64,000 nucleotides of DNA, taken from positions 868,001 to 932,000 of the forward strand of contig NZ_CP044344.1 of assembly GCF_008761635.1 (NCBI RefSeq), in the 5' to 3' direction. The notes beneath the pieces were generated by a model, which worked only from the letters and a program-made list of their open reading frames with translations, did no database searches and was not told the origin of the DNA. This document shows positions 20,268-28,806 of the stretch, one piece after another (position 1 is the first letter of the stretch; every line of letters begins with the position of its first letter). Both the position numbers and the translations under genes were made by a program. This DNA is from Nocardioides cynanchi. Lineage in GTDB: Bacteria > Actinomycetota > Actinomycetes > Propionibacteriales > Nocardioidaceae.

Positions 20268-20915
20268 ATGCCGGGCATGGTGACGCTGCATCAGGTGCTC
20301 GGCTTCGGGCTGGTGGCGCTCGTGCTGATCGCGATCCCCGGGCCGAGCGTGGTCTTCACCGTGGGCCGGGCGATCACCTACGGCCGGGCGGTGGCTCTGA
20401 CCACGGTGCTGGGCAACTCCCTCGGCCTGCTGGTCGTGCTGGTGCTGGTCTCCCTCGGGCTCGGCAGCCTCGTGGCCACCTCCGACACGGCGTTCCTGGT
20501 GCTCAAGCTGGCCGGGGCCGCCTATCTCGTGTGGCTGGGGGTCCAGGCGCTGCGCCACCGGCACGGCGTCGAGGTCACCGACCTCGACGGCCCCGAGGTG
20601 CGCGGGCTGCGGGCGCTCCGCCAAGGCTTCGTCGTCGGCTTCACCAACCCCAAGGCCTACGTCATCTTCGGAGCGGTGCTGCCGTCCTTCGTCGAGCCCG
20701 GCCGCGACAGCGGCACCGTGCAGATGCTGCTGCTCGGCCTGATCGCGTTCGTGATCGGGCTGTGCTCCGACAGCCTGTGGGCACTGCTCGCCAGCCGGCT
20801 GCGGACCTGGTTCAACGGGTCGCCGTCGCGGGGGCGTGCGCTCGGGACCGTCGGCGGGGTCTCGATGATCGGGCTCGGTGTCGCGGTCGCGGTCGGCGGG
20901 CGGCCGGACGCATGA
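20268..20915 (+). CDS. LysE/RhtB family amino-acid exporter
   Basis: A 215-residue membrane protein with about six hydrophobic segments. It has the family signature near the N-terminus (LIAIPGPSVVFTVGRAITYG) and the conserved GFVVGFTNPKAYVIFGAVLP. Exported substrate is unknown. The ATG at 20268 is used; the ATG three codons later is equally possible, and neither has a strong ribosome site. The 3' end overlaps the next gene by ATGA. Confidence 0.9.
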   Translation: MPGMVTLHQVLGFGLVALVLIAIPGPSVVFTVGRAITYGRAVALTTVLGNSLGLLVVLVLVSLGLGSLVATSDTAFLVLKLAGAAYLVWLGVQALRHRHGVEVTDLDGPEVRGLRALRQGFVVGFTNPKAYVIFGAVLPSFVEPGRDSGTVQMLLLGLIAFVIGLCSDSLWALLASRLRTWFNGSPSRGRALGTVGGVSMIGLGVAVAVGGRPDA

Positions 20916-21922
20916 GGGGCCGGGGACCAGCCCTCGCGGTCGCCGCTGCGCTGGCGGTGACCGGCGCGTCGTACGGCGCGCAGGCGGGGCCGCAGCAGGC
21001 CCAGCCGGCGTCTCGCGCGACCACGACGTCGGCGGTGAAGCCGGTCGCGGGCACGACCTGTCCGGTCTTCCCGGCCGACAACTACTGGAACGCCGACATC
21101 CGCTCGCTGCCGGTCGCGGCCCGGAGCAGCCAGTGGCTCTCCCACATGTCGACGTCGGTGAACCTGCACCCCGACTTCGGGCCGTCGTTCGGCAACGGGC
21201 CCGACTACGGCATCCCGATCACGGTGGTGGGCTCCGGTCACCCGAGGGTGCGGGTCAGGTTCGACAGCCAGGCCAGCGGCGAGAGCGATCACGTGCGCTA
21301 CCCGCTGGGCAGCGACACCCGGATCGAGGGCGGGGCGAGGTCGACCGGCGACCGGCACGCGATCATGGTCGACAAGGACGCCTGTCGGCTCTACGAGACC
21401 TACCTGACCCGCAAGCGGAGCGGTCACTGGCACGCCTACTCCGGCGCCACCTGGTCGCTGACCTCCGACCACCTCCGCCCGGACACCTGGACCTCCGCGG
21501 ACGCCGCCGGGCTGCCGATCCTGCCCGGGCTGCTGCGGTGGAACGAGGTCCGCACCCATCACGTCGACCACGCGATCCGGTTCACCACCGACGTCACCTC
21601 GAGCCACCACCTCTGGCCGGCGCGGCACGACGCCGGCTCGACGTCGAGCCGGCGCTACCCGCCGATGGGGGCTCGCTTCCGGCTCCGGTCGTCGTACCAC
21701 CCCAGCGGCTTCGGTGCCGACGCGATGGCGGTAGTCCGGGCGATGAAGGTCTACGGGCTGGTGCTCGCCGACAACGGCTCGCCGTGGTACTTCCAGGGCG
21801 AGCAGAACGCGAAGTGGCCGGACTCCATGATCGAGCAGCTCAAGCAGATCCCGGCGCGCGCGTTCGTCGCGGTCGACACCTCGTCGCTGAAGGTCAGCAA
21901 CAGCAGCGGGGCGACCCGTTAG
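20912..21922 (+). CDS. Secreted protein of unknown function
   Basis: A 336-residue protein with a signal peptide (LAVAAALAVTGASYGAQA) and a single conserved domain. The domain begins at CPVFPADNYWNADIRSLPV and contains HPDFG, DYGIPITVV, RIEGG, DRHAIMVDKD, WTSADAAGLPILPG, DHAIRFTTD and VLADNGSPWYFQG. I recognise this as a domain common in secreted actinobacterial proteins, but no activity is known to me. The Cys pair (TTCPVF and DKDACRLY) may form a disulfide. The stop overlaps tail-to-tail by 4 bp with the OsmC gene. Confidence 0.8.
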   Translation: MRGRGPALAVAAALAVTGASYGAQAGPQQAQPASRATTTSAVKPVAGTTCPVFPADNYWNADIRSLPVAARSSQWLSHMSTSVNLHPDFGPSFGNGPDYGIPITVVGSGHPRVRVRFDSQASGESDHVRYPLGSDTRIEGGARSTGDRHAIMVDKDACRLYETYLTRKRSGHWHAYSGATWSLTSDHLRPDTWTSADAAGLPILPGLLRWNEVRTHHVDHAIRFTTDVTSSHHLWPARHDAGSTSSRRYPPMGARFRLRSSYHPSGFGADAMAVVRAMKVYGLVLADNGSPWYFQGEQNAKWPDSMIEQLKQIPARAFVAVDTSSLKVSNSSGATR

Positions 21923-22359
21923 CTCTCGAGCGCGGCGTCGAGGGTGATCTCGACGCCGGTCAGGGCCTTGCTGACCGGGCAGCCGGCCTTCGCGGCCTGG
22001 GCGGCCTTCTCGAAGGCGTCGGCGTCGAGGCCCTCGACCTCACCGCGCACGGTGAGGGTGATCCCGGTCAGCCGGAAGCCGCCGGCCGGGTCGGGGCCGA
22101 GGGTGACGTCGGCCTTGACGTCGAGGGCGATCGGGGTGCCACCGGCGGCGGCGATCCCGCCGGAGAGGGACATGGCGTAGCAGGCGGAGTGCGCGGCGGC
22201 GATCAGCTCTTCGGGGCTGGTGGTCCCGTCAGCGTCGTCGGCGGCCCGCTTGGGGAACGACACGTCGTACGTCGCGAGGCCGGAGCTGGTGAGCTCGACC
22301 TGGCCGGTTCCCTCCTGAAGGGTGCCGGTCCAGGCGGTGCGTGCGGTGCGTGTGGGCAT
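21919..22359 (-). CDS. OsmC family peroxiredoxin
   Basis: A 146-residue OsmC/Ohr protein. Two redox cysteines are visible: HSACYAMSL (about residue 80) and AGCPVSKAL (about residue 127), the thiol pair that reduces organic hydroperoxides. TSPEELIAAAHSACYAMSLS is the classic OsmC motif. The ATG is preceded by AGGAGA. It is transcribed convergently to the secreted-protein gene and in the same direction as the small membrane protein and htrA upstream. Confidence 0.92.
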   Translation of the reverse strand: MPTRTARTAWTGTLQEGTGQVELTSSGLATYDVSFPKRAADDADGTTSPEELIAAAHSACYAMSLSGGIAAAGGTPIALDVKADVTLGPDPAGGFRLTGITLTVRGEVEGLDADAFEKAAQAAKAGCPVSKALTGVEITLDAALES

Positions 22360-22407
22360 GAGGTCTCCTCGGTCGGGTCCAGCAGGTCACCGGGCCAACC
22401 GCACCCG

Positions 22408-22428
22408 CCGCGGGGACATTCCCCGCGG
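22408..22428 (-). terminator. Perfect 9-bp hairpin after the small membrane-protein gene
   Basis: CCGCGGGGA (22408-22416) and TCCCCGCGG (22420-22428) form a 9-bp stem with a 3-nt loop. It lies directly after the stop of the 52-residue gene on the minus strand and before osmC. No U-run follows, so it is a probable terminator or attenuator. Confidence 0.6.
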
Positions 22429-22429
22429 G

Positions 22430-22588
22430 TCAGCGCTCGTGCGGGAGCTGCTGGTGGCGCACGGCGCCGGCCAGCGTGGTGGCGCCGAAGGAGTAGAAGA
22501 AGTAGAGCATCAGCCCGGCCGCGGCGCTGAGCGCCAGGCACAGGATCGCGAAGAAGAGCAGGATGTTGGCGATCGTCAGGTTGGACAT
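22430..22588 (-). CDS. Small (52-residue) single-span membrane protein
   Basis: An ORF below common length cut-offs, read on the minus strand from ATG 22588. The product starts MSNLTIANILLFFAILCLAL, continues with AAAGLMLYFFYSF and ends QQLPHER. It has one long or two short hydrophobic helices and a basic/acidic tail. GAGGGTG precedes the ATG by about 5 nt, and a perfect hairpin follows the stop. Function unknown; the strong start signals and the clean hydrophobic pattern support a real gene. Confidence 0.6.
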   Translation of the reverse strand: MSNLTIANILLFFAILCLALSAAAGLMLYFFYSFGATTLAGAVRHQQLPHER

Positions 22589-22704
22589 GGGGCACCCTCG
22601 CGCGTGAGCCGCCCACCGACGTCTGAGCCACGCCGGAGTGACGTGACTCTAGAGTGCCCCACCGTGTCAACCCCCAAACGTACAGACTTCGGAAATCTCT
22701 CGGA

Positions 22705-23910
22705 CTAGGCCACCGGCCCGTCGATCAGCGTCATCGTCGCGCTGTGCGTCGACCCGGCCAGGTCGGTCCAGGTCAGGGTCACCGAGTCGCCGGGGGAGTA
22801 CGTCGTGACGGCCTGGCGCAGGGCCGCGGCCGTCCGCACGGGGGTGCCGTTCAGGGCGGTGATGGTGGCGCCGGCCGTGACGCCCGCACTGGCGGCGGGG
22901 GTCCCGGGGAAGACGTCGGCGACCCGGGTGCCGGTGCCGGAGAGCCCGACGCCGAGGAAGGCCGGGGTGCCGTACTCGTAGCGCGCGTTCTGGGCGCCCT
23001 GCTCGAGGTCGCCCGCGATGGAGAGCACGGTGCCGATCGGGATGGCGTAGCCCACGACGTCGTTGTTGCCCGACGAGGCGGCGGTGGTCATGCCGATCAC
23101 GGCGCCCTGGGCGTCGTACGTCGCGCCGCCGGAGTCACCGGAGATCACGTCGCTGCTGATCTCGATCAGGCCGTGGAGCTTCTCGGTGCGGCTGCTGTCC
23201 TGGCTGTGGGTGGTGATGTGCTGGCCGGTCGCGGTGACCTTGCCCGGGGCGGAGTTGAAGGAGGAGGTGGAGCCACCGGCGTCACCGACCGCCGTGACCG
23301 CGTCGCCCACGCTGGCGGCGCTGGTGTCGGTGGTGACGGTCTGGAGGCCGCTGGCGTTGCTCAGCTGGAGCACGGCCACGTCGTCCTTGGAGTCGATGCC
23401 GACGACGGTGGCGGCGTACTTCTGCTTGGTGTCCATCACGGTCACCCGGATCCGGGTCGCGCCCTCGACGACGTGGTGGTTGGTGATCACCTCACCGTCG
23501 CTGGTCAGGATCATCCCGGTGCCGGCCGCGCGGCCGCCCTGGTACTTCAAGGTCGCACTGATCCGGACCAGCCCGGTCAGCTGGTCGGTGGTGGCCGGTG
23601 TGCCGCTGGTCCCCGAGCCGAACGGCGCCCCGCCGGGGCCGCCCGGCCCGTTGAACGGCGAGCCCTCGAAGGGCGTGGTGCCGCCGTTGCCCTGGTCGGC
23701 GAAGCCGTGCGTGGAGCCGACAGCGCTGCCGTTGCCGTCGTGGTGTCGGCCGAACGCGAACCCACCGGCCCCCGCGGCCACGACGACGGCCACCGCCGTA
23801 CCGACGGCGACCAGGCGCGGCCCGCGGCGACGCGGAGCCGGCGCCGGGGGCGGCGGCGGTGGCGCGTCGTACGGGAACGAGAACTGGTAGGGGTCGACCG
23901 GCTGGTCCAT
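22705..23910 (-). CDS. Membrane-anchored S1C serine protease (HtrA/DegP-like) with PDZ domain
   Basis: A 401-residue protein. A cytoplasmic Pro-rich N-terminus, one membrane helix (about residues 33-55), a Gly/Asn/Pro-rich linker and a trypsin-like domain are followed by a PDZ domain. The triad is His in ITNHHVVEG, Asp in SKDDVAVLQL and Ser in SDVISGDSGG. The ATG at 23910 has AGGAGGAG upstream. It probably handles damaged extracytoplasmic proteins. The domain is cleanly HtrA-like apart from the His-His doublet at the active site. Confidence 0.93.
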   Translation of the reverse strand: MDQPVDPYQFSFPYDAPPPPPPAPAPRRRGPRLVAVGTAVAVVVAAGAGGFAFGRHHDGNGSAVGSTHGFADQGNGGTTPFEGSPFNGPGGPGGAPFGSGTSGTPATTDQLTGLVRISATLKYQGGRAAGTGMILTSDGEVITNHHVVEGATRIRVTVMDTKQKYAATVVGIDSKDDVAVLQLSNASGLQTVTTDTSAASVGDAVTAVGDAGGSTSSFNSAPGKVTATGQHITTHSQDSSRTEKLHGLIEISSDVISGDSGGATYDAQGAVIGMTTAASSGNNDVVGYAIPIGTVLSIAGDLEQGAQNARYEYGTPAFLGVGLSGTGTRVADVFPGTPAASAGVTAGATITALNGTPVRTAAALRQAVTTYSPGDSVTLTWTDLAGSTHSATMTLIDGPVA

Positions 23911-24120
23911 GGAGCTCCTCCTGGAGTGGATGCTCCCATCCAGCACCACCATCCCGTGAGAACGCTGTGCTGGCCCTGAGACAGCGGTGTTCGCGGCCGA
24001 AGAACTTGCTGAGGAGCGCCCCACCCTCCCGCCGTACGACGTGGAGCCGGGCCGATTCGGGCGTCCCCGCCCGCTGCGATACCCTTCACACCGCCCAGCG
24101 GAGCCAGCTCCGACGGGCAT

Positions 24121-24194
<74 letters not shown>

Positions 24195-24210
24195 CCGAGT
24201 TTCCGCAGGT

Positions 24211-24248
24211 CAGAGGCTGTTTTCCACTTTCGTGGGAGGCGGCCTCTG
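24211..24248 (+). terminator. Stem-loop after tRNA-Pro
   Basis: CAGAGGC (24211-24217) pairs with GCCTCTG (24242-24248). An inner CCAC/GTGG stem (24224-24227, 24232-24235) closes a TTTC loop, and a short T-run sits inside. It is likely the tRNA transcription terminator. Confidence 0.6.
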
Positions 24249-24368
24249 GTCATTCTGGGGCTTCTGACCGCCCGCCCGCGCCCTGGCGGAGTCCTGGCCC
24301 GGGCCGAGCGCGAACCGGTCCCGGCCGAGGCCGCGTGACCGACCCCAGGAGCGCGTGTAGGTCAGCAA

Positions 24369-25286
24369 CTACGGGGTCACGTAGGTCGACATGATCGGGT
24401 AGTGGTCGGAGTGGATCTCGTGGATGAACACCGTGGAGCTGGCCGCAGGCGTCGGTGCCCAGATCTGGTCGATGTAGGCACCGCAGTGCGACTTGCTGGG
24501 CGGGCACTGGTTGTCGATGTGGGTGCCGTAGTTGTTAAGCCTCTGGCCCTGCCAGTTCGCGATCAAGTGCCGGCGGGTGAGCTTGTGGTACGGCGCCTTG
24601 CGCAGCTGCACCTGGCGGTCGGCGACGTAGCCGATGTTGAAGTCACCGGTGACGTAGACCTGCCAACCGGCCTCCTGCTCGGCATGCACGGCGGCCTTCA
24701 CGGCCTTCACCTGGTGGACATAGACCCTGTAGGTCAGCGGGGCGTTCCGGCGCGGGCGTCCCTCGTTCATCGCGGCCCGGATCAGGTGCACGTTGATCAC
24801 CGAGAACTTGTAGCCGGTGGAGATCTGGCGGAGCCGGACCACCGGGGCCCAGAGAGCCTTCCACGGCATCGTGCGGCCGTTACCGGCCTCCACTCGGGTG
24901 GAGTCGGAGAGCTTGACCTGCTTGGCCGAGATGAGCTGGTAGACGTGCGGGTTCCAGATCACCGGGTCCTGGGGCAGGCCCGGCGGGTGATAGATCCGCC
25001 AGCTCTTGTCGCCGTCGAGATACTGGCGGCGCGGGGCGCCGCCGGCCTCCTGGAGACCGGCCACGTCGGAGACCGACTTGATGAAGTCCACGGCCTGACG
25101 GAACTGGTTGATCGGCTGGCTGATCTGGATGTTGTAGCTGCCGATCCGCAAGGGTCCGGAGATGGCAGCATCGGTGGCGGCAGCGGGCGAGGACGCCACC
25201 GGCGCGAGTGCGAACAGCATGGTGCCGGCAAGCCCGGCGAGTGCGAGACCGAGGCTCGATCGTCGCGGGGCGTCGTTGAACCGCAT
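24369..25286 (-). CDS. Secreted endonuclease/exonuclease/phosphatase-fold protein
   Basis: A 305-residue protein with a signal peptide (LALAGLAGTMLFALAPVASS). The mature part is an EEP (DNase I-like) domain with SYNIQ, the metal-binding Glu in GLQEAG, the catalytic TGDFN and the final HSDHYP. All main catalytic residues are present, so it may be an active secreted nuclease or phosphodiesterase; the substrate is unknown. The ATG at 25286 has GGAGGAA upstream. About 100 bp of unassigned sequence separates it from the tRNA. Confidence 0.88.
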   Translation of the reverse strand: MRFNDAPRRSSLGLALAGLAGTMLFALAPVASSPAAATDAAISGPLRIGSYNIQISQPINQFRQAVDFIKSVSDVAGLQEAGGAPRRQYLDGDKSWRIYHPPGLPQDPVIWNPHVYQLISAKQVKLSDSTRVEAGNGRTMPWKALWAPVVRLRQISTGYKFSVINVHLIRAAMNEGRPRRNAPLTYRVYVHQVKAVKAAVHAEQEAGWQVYVTGDFNIGYVADRQVQLRKAPYHKLTRRHLIANWQGQRLNNYGTHIDNQCPPSKSHCGAYIDQIWAPTPAASSTVFIHEIHSDHYPIMSTYVTP

Positions 25287-25470
25287 TACTTCCTCCGGGG
25301 GGGTCAGAGGACCGCGGGAGCATCCCGCGACAGTTCGAAGTTAGGACTCCGGACTCGGCCGCGTGGAACTTCGATCGAGTCTTTACCTTGTGCCTACCAC
25401 AACCGGGGCGCGTAGTGACAGCACCGGGACCTCACCCCAAGGGGTGGGGATCGGTGCCACCGGGGCCTGA

Positions 25471-26655
25471 TCAGGGACCCGCGGGGGCTCCGGTGCCGGG
25501 TGATTCGCGGCGTACGTCGAGGACGTGGTTGGTGAAGTTGGAGACCATGACGTCGAGCGACGTGCGTGCCACCGCTGGGGACTCGCGCTCGGCAGGCACC
25601 GTCCGCGGGGGACGGCGCGAGTGGCTGATCCTCCGGCCGAGCTGGATCATCGGCTGCTCGACGAGCCGGTACGTGACCTCGGCGACGAAGAGCGAGATCC
25701 CAAGCACTGCGCCGTACCGGATGAGCTCGACTGCCACGTTGTGGCTGCCGCTGGCCAGGCCCAGGTCGACGAAGTTCTTGACGACAGGGTGGATGAGGTA
25801 GATCGCGTAGGAGCGGGTCCCGATGTAGGTGAGCCAGGGTCGGCTGAGCCCGGCAGCGAGCCACCGGTTGCCGCTGAGGGTGGCGACGATCAGAACGGCC
25901 GTGATCAGGGCGATGGCTTGGTTCCGGGGGGTTGCGGAGGGAATGAGCGCGACGGCCAGCACGTAGGCGGTGAGCGCTGCGATCGACCAGGAGCCCTTCG
26001 AGACCACGGCGAGGCGGTCGAAGGTCGCTCGCTCGTGCATGAGGATCGCGGTGACGCAGCCGACCAGGATCGCTGAGTAGAGGCCGAAGTAGTTGAGGGC
26101 AGACCAGGGAGTCCAGGCGGCGATGAAGGTGCTCGCGGTCAGAGCGGCAGTCAGCGCCAGGCGGCGGCGTGCCAGGAAGGGCACAGCGAACGCGATGACC
26201 GGCCAGACGAGGTAGTACTTCTCCTGGACCGCCAAGGACCAGGTGTGGCCGAAGGTGGAGCCGTGCTCGAACTCGTTGTTGTAGGTGAGGTAGAGCGGGA
26301 GGTCGCGGCGGAACGCGCTCTCTCCACCGTTGAGGTGCAGCCCCAGGATCAGGATCGTGTAGCCGACCAGGGAGACGTAGTACAGCGGCAGGATGCGGAA
26401 GATCCGACGGATGTAGAAGCTGGTCACCGAGATACGGCCGGTGTTGTGCTGTTCGCGGAGCAGCAGGGTGGTGATCAGGAAGCCGCTGAGCACGAAGAAC
26501 AAGACGACGGCCCCGTGGAAATAGGTCCAGATCGGGTCATAGACGTGGGCGGTGATGACGAGCGCGATGCTGACTCCGCGGAGGCCGTCGAGGGGTGTGA
26601 ACCGCCGGAGTTGCTGGAACTCGGTGAAGCGCGTGTCGGCCCGAGTCCCTGGCAT
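25471..26655 (-). CDS. Acyltransferase family 3 membrane protein (OafA/YrhL type)
   Basis: A 394-residue protein with about ten transmembrane helices. The acyltransferase-3 start LDGLRGVSIALVITAHVYDP contains the catalytic-type Arg/His, and the SGFLITTLLL and RRIFRILPLYY motifs follow. The C-terminal ~60 residues are cytoplasmic. It probably O-acylates a surface polysaccharide. The ATG at 26655 is chosen because a -10-like TAAAAT lies 6 nt upstream; the in-frame TTG at 26661 is the alternative. There is no Shine-Dalgarno. Confidence 0.9.
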   Translation of the reverse strand: MPGTRADTRFTEFQQLRRFTPLDGLRGVSIALVITAHVYDPIWTYFHGAVVLFFVLSGFLITTLLLREQHNTGRISVTSFYIRRIFRILPLYYVSLVGYTILILGLHLNGGESAFRRDLPLYLTYNNEFEHGSTFGHTWSLAVQEKYYLVWPVIAFAVPFLARRRLALTAALTASTFIAAWTPWSALNYFGLYSAILVGCVTAILMHERATFDRLAVVSKGSWSIAALTAYVLAVALIPSATPRNQAIALITAVLIVATLSGNRWLAAGLSRPWLTYIGTRSYAIYLIHPVVKNFVDLGLASGSHNVAVELIRYGAVLGISLFVAEVTYRLVEQPMIQLGRRISHSRRPPRTVPAERESPAVARTSLDVMVSNFTNHVLDVRRESPGTGAPAGP

Positions 26656-26661
26656 TGCCAA

Positions 26662-26667
26662 ATTTTA
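26662..26667 (-). promoter_or_regulatory. -10-like TAAAAT before the acyltransferase gene
   Basis: On the minus strand TAAAAT is followed by 6 nt and the ATG at 26655. It sits in an unusually AT-rich patch and is consistent with a leaderless mRNA. Confidence 0.5.
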
Positions 26668-26765
26668 GTAGAAGTCGTGGGTTTCCATGGGTGGATCGGG
26701 CGAGCCCATTTCGGGTACGACGAGCCGCACTGTGGACGTCGTTCTGGGCGTCACAGCCGAGAGGG

Positions 26766-28655
26766 TCAGCGGGTGATCTTCAGGGAGCGCTTGACGGTGG
26801 CCGCACCGGAGTAGTCGGAGTTGCCAGCCTGGGCTGCGGCGATGGTGCAGGTGCCTCTGTGCCGGGCGTGCACCTTGCCCCGGACCACGCTGCAGGTCCG
26901 CGGGGTCTTGGTGACGTAGTGCACCCGGAGCAACGAGGTGGCGGTGGCGCGCAGCGCCTGGTTGGCGTGGTGCAGCCGCATCGCCTTCAGCTTCGGGAAC
27001 CTGATCGTCTGGGTGGCGCGGACCACGGTGACGGACTGGGTCTGCTGAGCTGCGGCGGTGTAGTCCGAGCTGCCGGCCTGGTTGGCCGCCACGACGCAGG
27101 CGCCGGCGTGGATGAACTCGACGGTGGCGGTGTCGTCGCCGTGGTCGGTCACCGTGCACGAGGTCGAGGTCGAGGAGAACGTCACGGGGCTCGTGGAGGC
27201 GCCGCCGGTGGCGGTGACGAGGTACGACGCGCCCACCTTCGGACCGACCGGGCTGGCCGAGGTGAAGCCGATCGACTGCGCGGCCTGACCGACGATCATG
27301 GTCTGGGTCTGCTGGGCTGCGGGGGTGTAGTCCGCGTTGCCGGCCTGGTCGGCCTTCACGGAGCAGTCGCCGACGTGGACGAAGTCGACAGTGGCGGTGC
27401 TGTCCCCGTGGTCGGTCACCGTGCAGGTGGACGAGGCGCTGGAGAAGGTCACCGGGTTGGCCGTGTTGCCGCCGGTGCCGGTGACCAGGTAGGAGCCGCC
27501 GACGGCGGGGGCCGGGGGAGTGGAGGTGAAGGCGACCGTCTGCGAGCCCTGCGCCACGCTCATCGACTGGGTCTGCTGCGGGGCCGCGGTGAAGTTGGCG
27601 TCCCCGGCTTGGTCCACCGCGATCGTGCAGCCGCCGAGGTGGGTGAAGTGCACCGTTGCCGTGTCGTCGCCGTTGTCGGTCACGGTGCAGGTGGCCGAGG
27701 TGGTCGAGAACGTCAGCGGGGCGCTGGAGCCGCCGTTCGACGCCGTGGCGAGGTAGCTGCTGCCAGCGACCGGGTTCGCCGGGGCCGTGGACGTGAAGGC
27801 GATCGACTGGCCGAAGGTCACCGACACGAACGTCACCGACGGAGTCGACCCGAGGGGCGCCAACGAGGTGCTGACCCCGGTCGCAGAGGGTTCGACGTAG
27901 CTCGAGCCACCCGCGCCACCGCTGTAGGGGTTGCCGCCACCGCCGCCGTAGTAGCCACCGCCACCGCCGCCGCCCGTGACATTGCCTTCGGGGGAGTAGG
28001 ACCCCTGCCCGCCCACGCCGAGCGTGCCGGCGGTGCCGGCCCCGTAGAAGGTGCATCCGGTGCCACCGGCGCCGCCGGCCACCAGCGTGCCGGGCTGGGC
28101 GGCCGAGCTGCCTCCGCCGCCGCCGGCGCAGTAGCTCTGCAGCCCGTCTCCGCCGGCCGCACCGGCGTCACCCACGGCGCCCTGCTTGGTGTTGCCCGAG
28201 CCTCCGCCACCGCCCGCGACCAGGACCCGGTGGGCCAGGTCGTCGGTTCCGACGCGGATGTCGGACGCTCCGCCTCCGGACGCCGCGGTCTGCGAGGCGC
28301 CGCCACCGTTGGCCGCTCCGCCGCCGGTGCCGTAGCTGCCGTTCGCGGCGACGTGCACGTAGACGGTCTGCCCGGGGGTCACGCTCACCGTGGCCTGGAC
28401 CTCGGCCGCCTGGCCACCCGCGAGCGGGCCGTTACCGCCCGCGCCACCGACGGCGTCGACCGTCAGCGCCGTGACCCCGGCAGGCACGACGAAGAAGTGC
28501 GTCGAGCCCTCGTCGTTGAAGGTCGCGGCGGATGCGCTGGACGGCACCGCGGCGATGCCGAGGGCTCCCAGACCGGCCGTGGTGAGGCCGATGACCAGCC
28601 GCTTGGTACGGCGGGGGCGGGCGGCGTGCGGGCCGGAGTCGGCAGTAGAGCGCAC
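26766..28655 (-). CDS. Secreted glycine-rich repeat protein with tandem Ig-like modules
   Basis: A 629-residue surface/secreted protein. The signal peptide ends near residue 43 (PSSASA). A Gly/Ala-rich domain (about residues 44-280) contains several GGGGG runs. Three near-identical modules of 88-89 residues follow (each with QSI/QTV at the start, CTVTD and GxC, ending AAQQTQ) and a degenerate fourth. Each module holds one Cys pair, probably a disulfide. The GTG at 28655 is set by AGGAAC upstream and by the signal peptide. It resembles adhesin or matrix proteins; the binding partner is unknown. There is no sortase motif at the C-terminus. Confidence 0.8.
   Translation of the reverse strand: MRSTADSGPHAARPRRTKRLVIGLTTAGLGALGIAAVPSSASAATFNDEGSTHFFVVPAGVTALTVDAVGGAGGNGPLAGGQAAEVQATVSVTPGQTVYVHVAANGSYGTGGGAANGGGASQTAASGGGASDIRVGTDDLAHRVLVAGGGGGSGNTKQGAVGDAGAAGGDGLQSYCAGGGGGSSAAQPGTLVAGGAGGTGCTFYGAGTAGTLGVGGQGSYSPEGNVTGGGGGGGYYGGGGGNPYSGGAGGSSYVEPSATGVSTSLAPLGSTPSVTFVSVTFGQSIAFTSTAPANPVAGSSYLATASNGGSSAPLTFSTTSATCTVTDNGDDTATVHFTHLGGCTIAVDQAGDANFTAAPQQTQSMSVAQGSQTVAFTSTPPAPAVGGSYLVTGTGGNTANPVTFSSASSTCTVTDHGDSTATVDFVHVGDCSVKADQAGNADYTPAAQQTQTMIVGQAAQSIGFTSASPVGPKVGASYLVTATGGASTSPVTFSSTSTSCTVTDHGDDTATVEFIHAGACVVAANQAGSSDYTAAAQQTQSVTVVRATQTIRFPKLKAMRLHHANQALRATATSLLRVHYVTKTPRTCSVVRGKVHARHRGTCTIAAAQAGNSDYSGAATVKRSLKITR
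27012..27809 (-). repeat. Three tandem 264-267-bp coding repeats
   Basis: Direct repeats at 27543-27809, 27279-27542 and 27012-27278 encode the Cys-paired modules of the glycine-rich protein. A degenerate fourth unit runs to the stop codon. Unit lengths of 267, 264 and 267 bp keep the frame, as expected for in-gene duplication. Confidence 0.85.
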
Positions 28656-28794
28656 AACGGTTCCTGTCGGAGAAGGGGTGAAGACGGGAGAAACGCTTCT
28701 CCCGCTTCGGAGACAGGCCCGTGCCACGAACGTAACAGCGGGATCGACGTCCGCGCTCCACAACTCGCAACCCCCGGCGTTCACCTTGGCCCGG

Positions 28795-28800
28795 TAGACA
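28795..28800 (+). promoter_or_regulatory. -10-like TAGACA before the CYTH-CHAD gene
   Basis: TAGACA followed by 6 nt and the ATG at 28807, without a ribosome-binding site. A weak match, but the spacing is the same as at other leaderless-looking genes in the window. Confidence 0.3.
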
Positions 28801-28806
28801 CGTGGC

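Noticed and set aside
27012..27809. CRISPR-like repeat array
   Set aside because: Units are 264-267 bp, in frame and coding; no short repeats with unique spacers.
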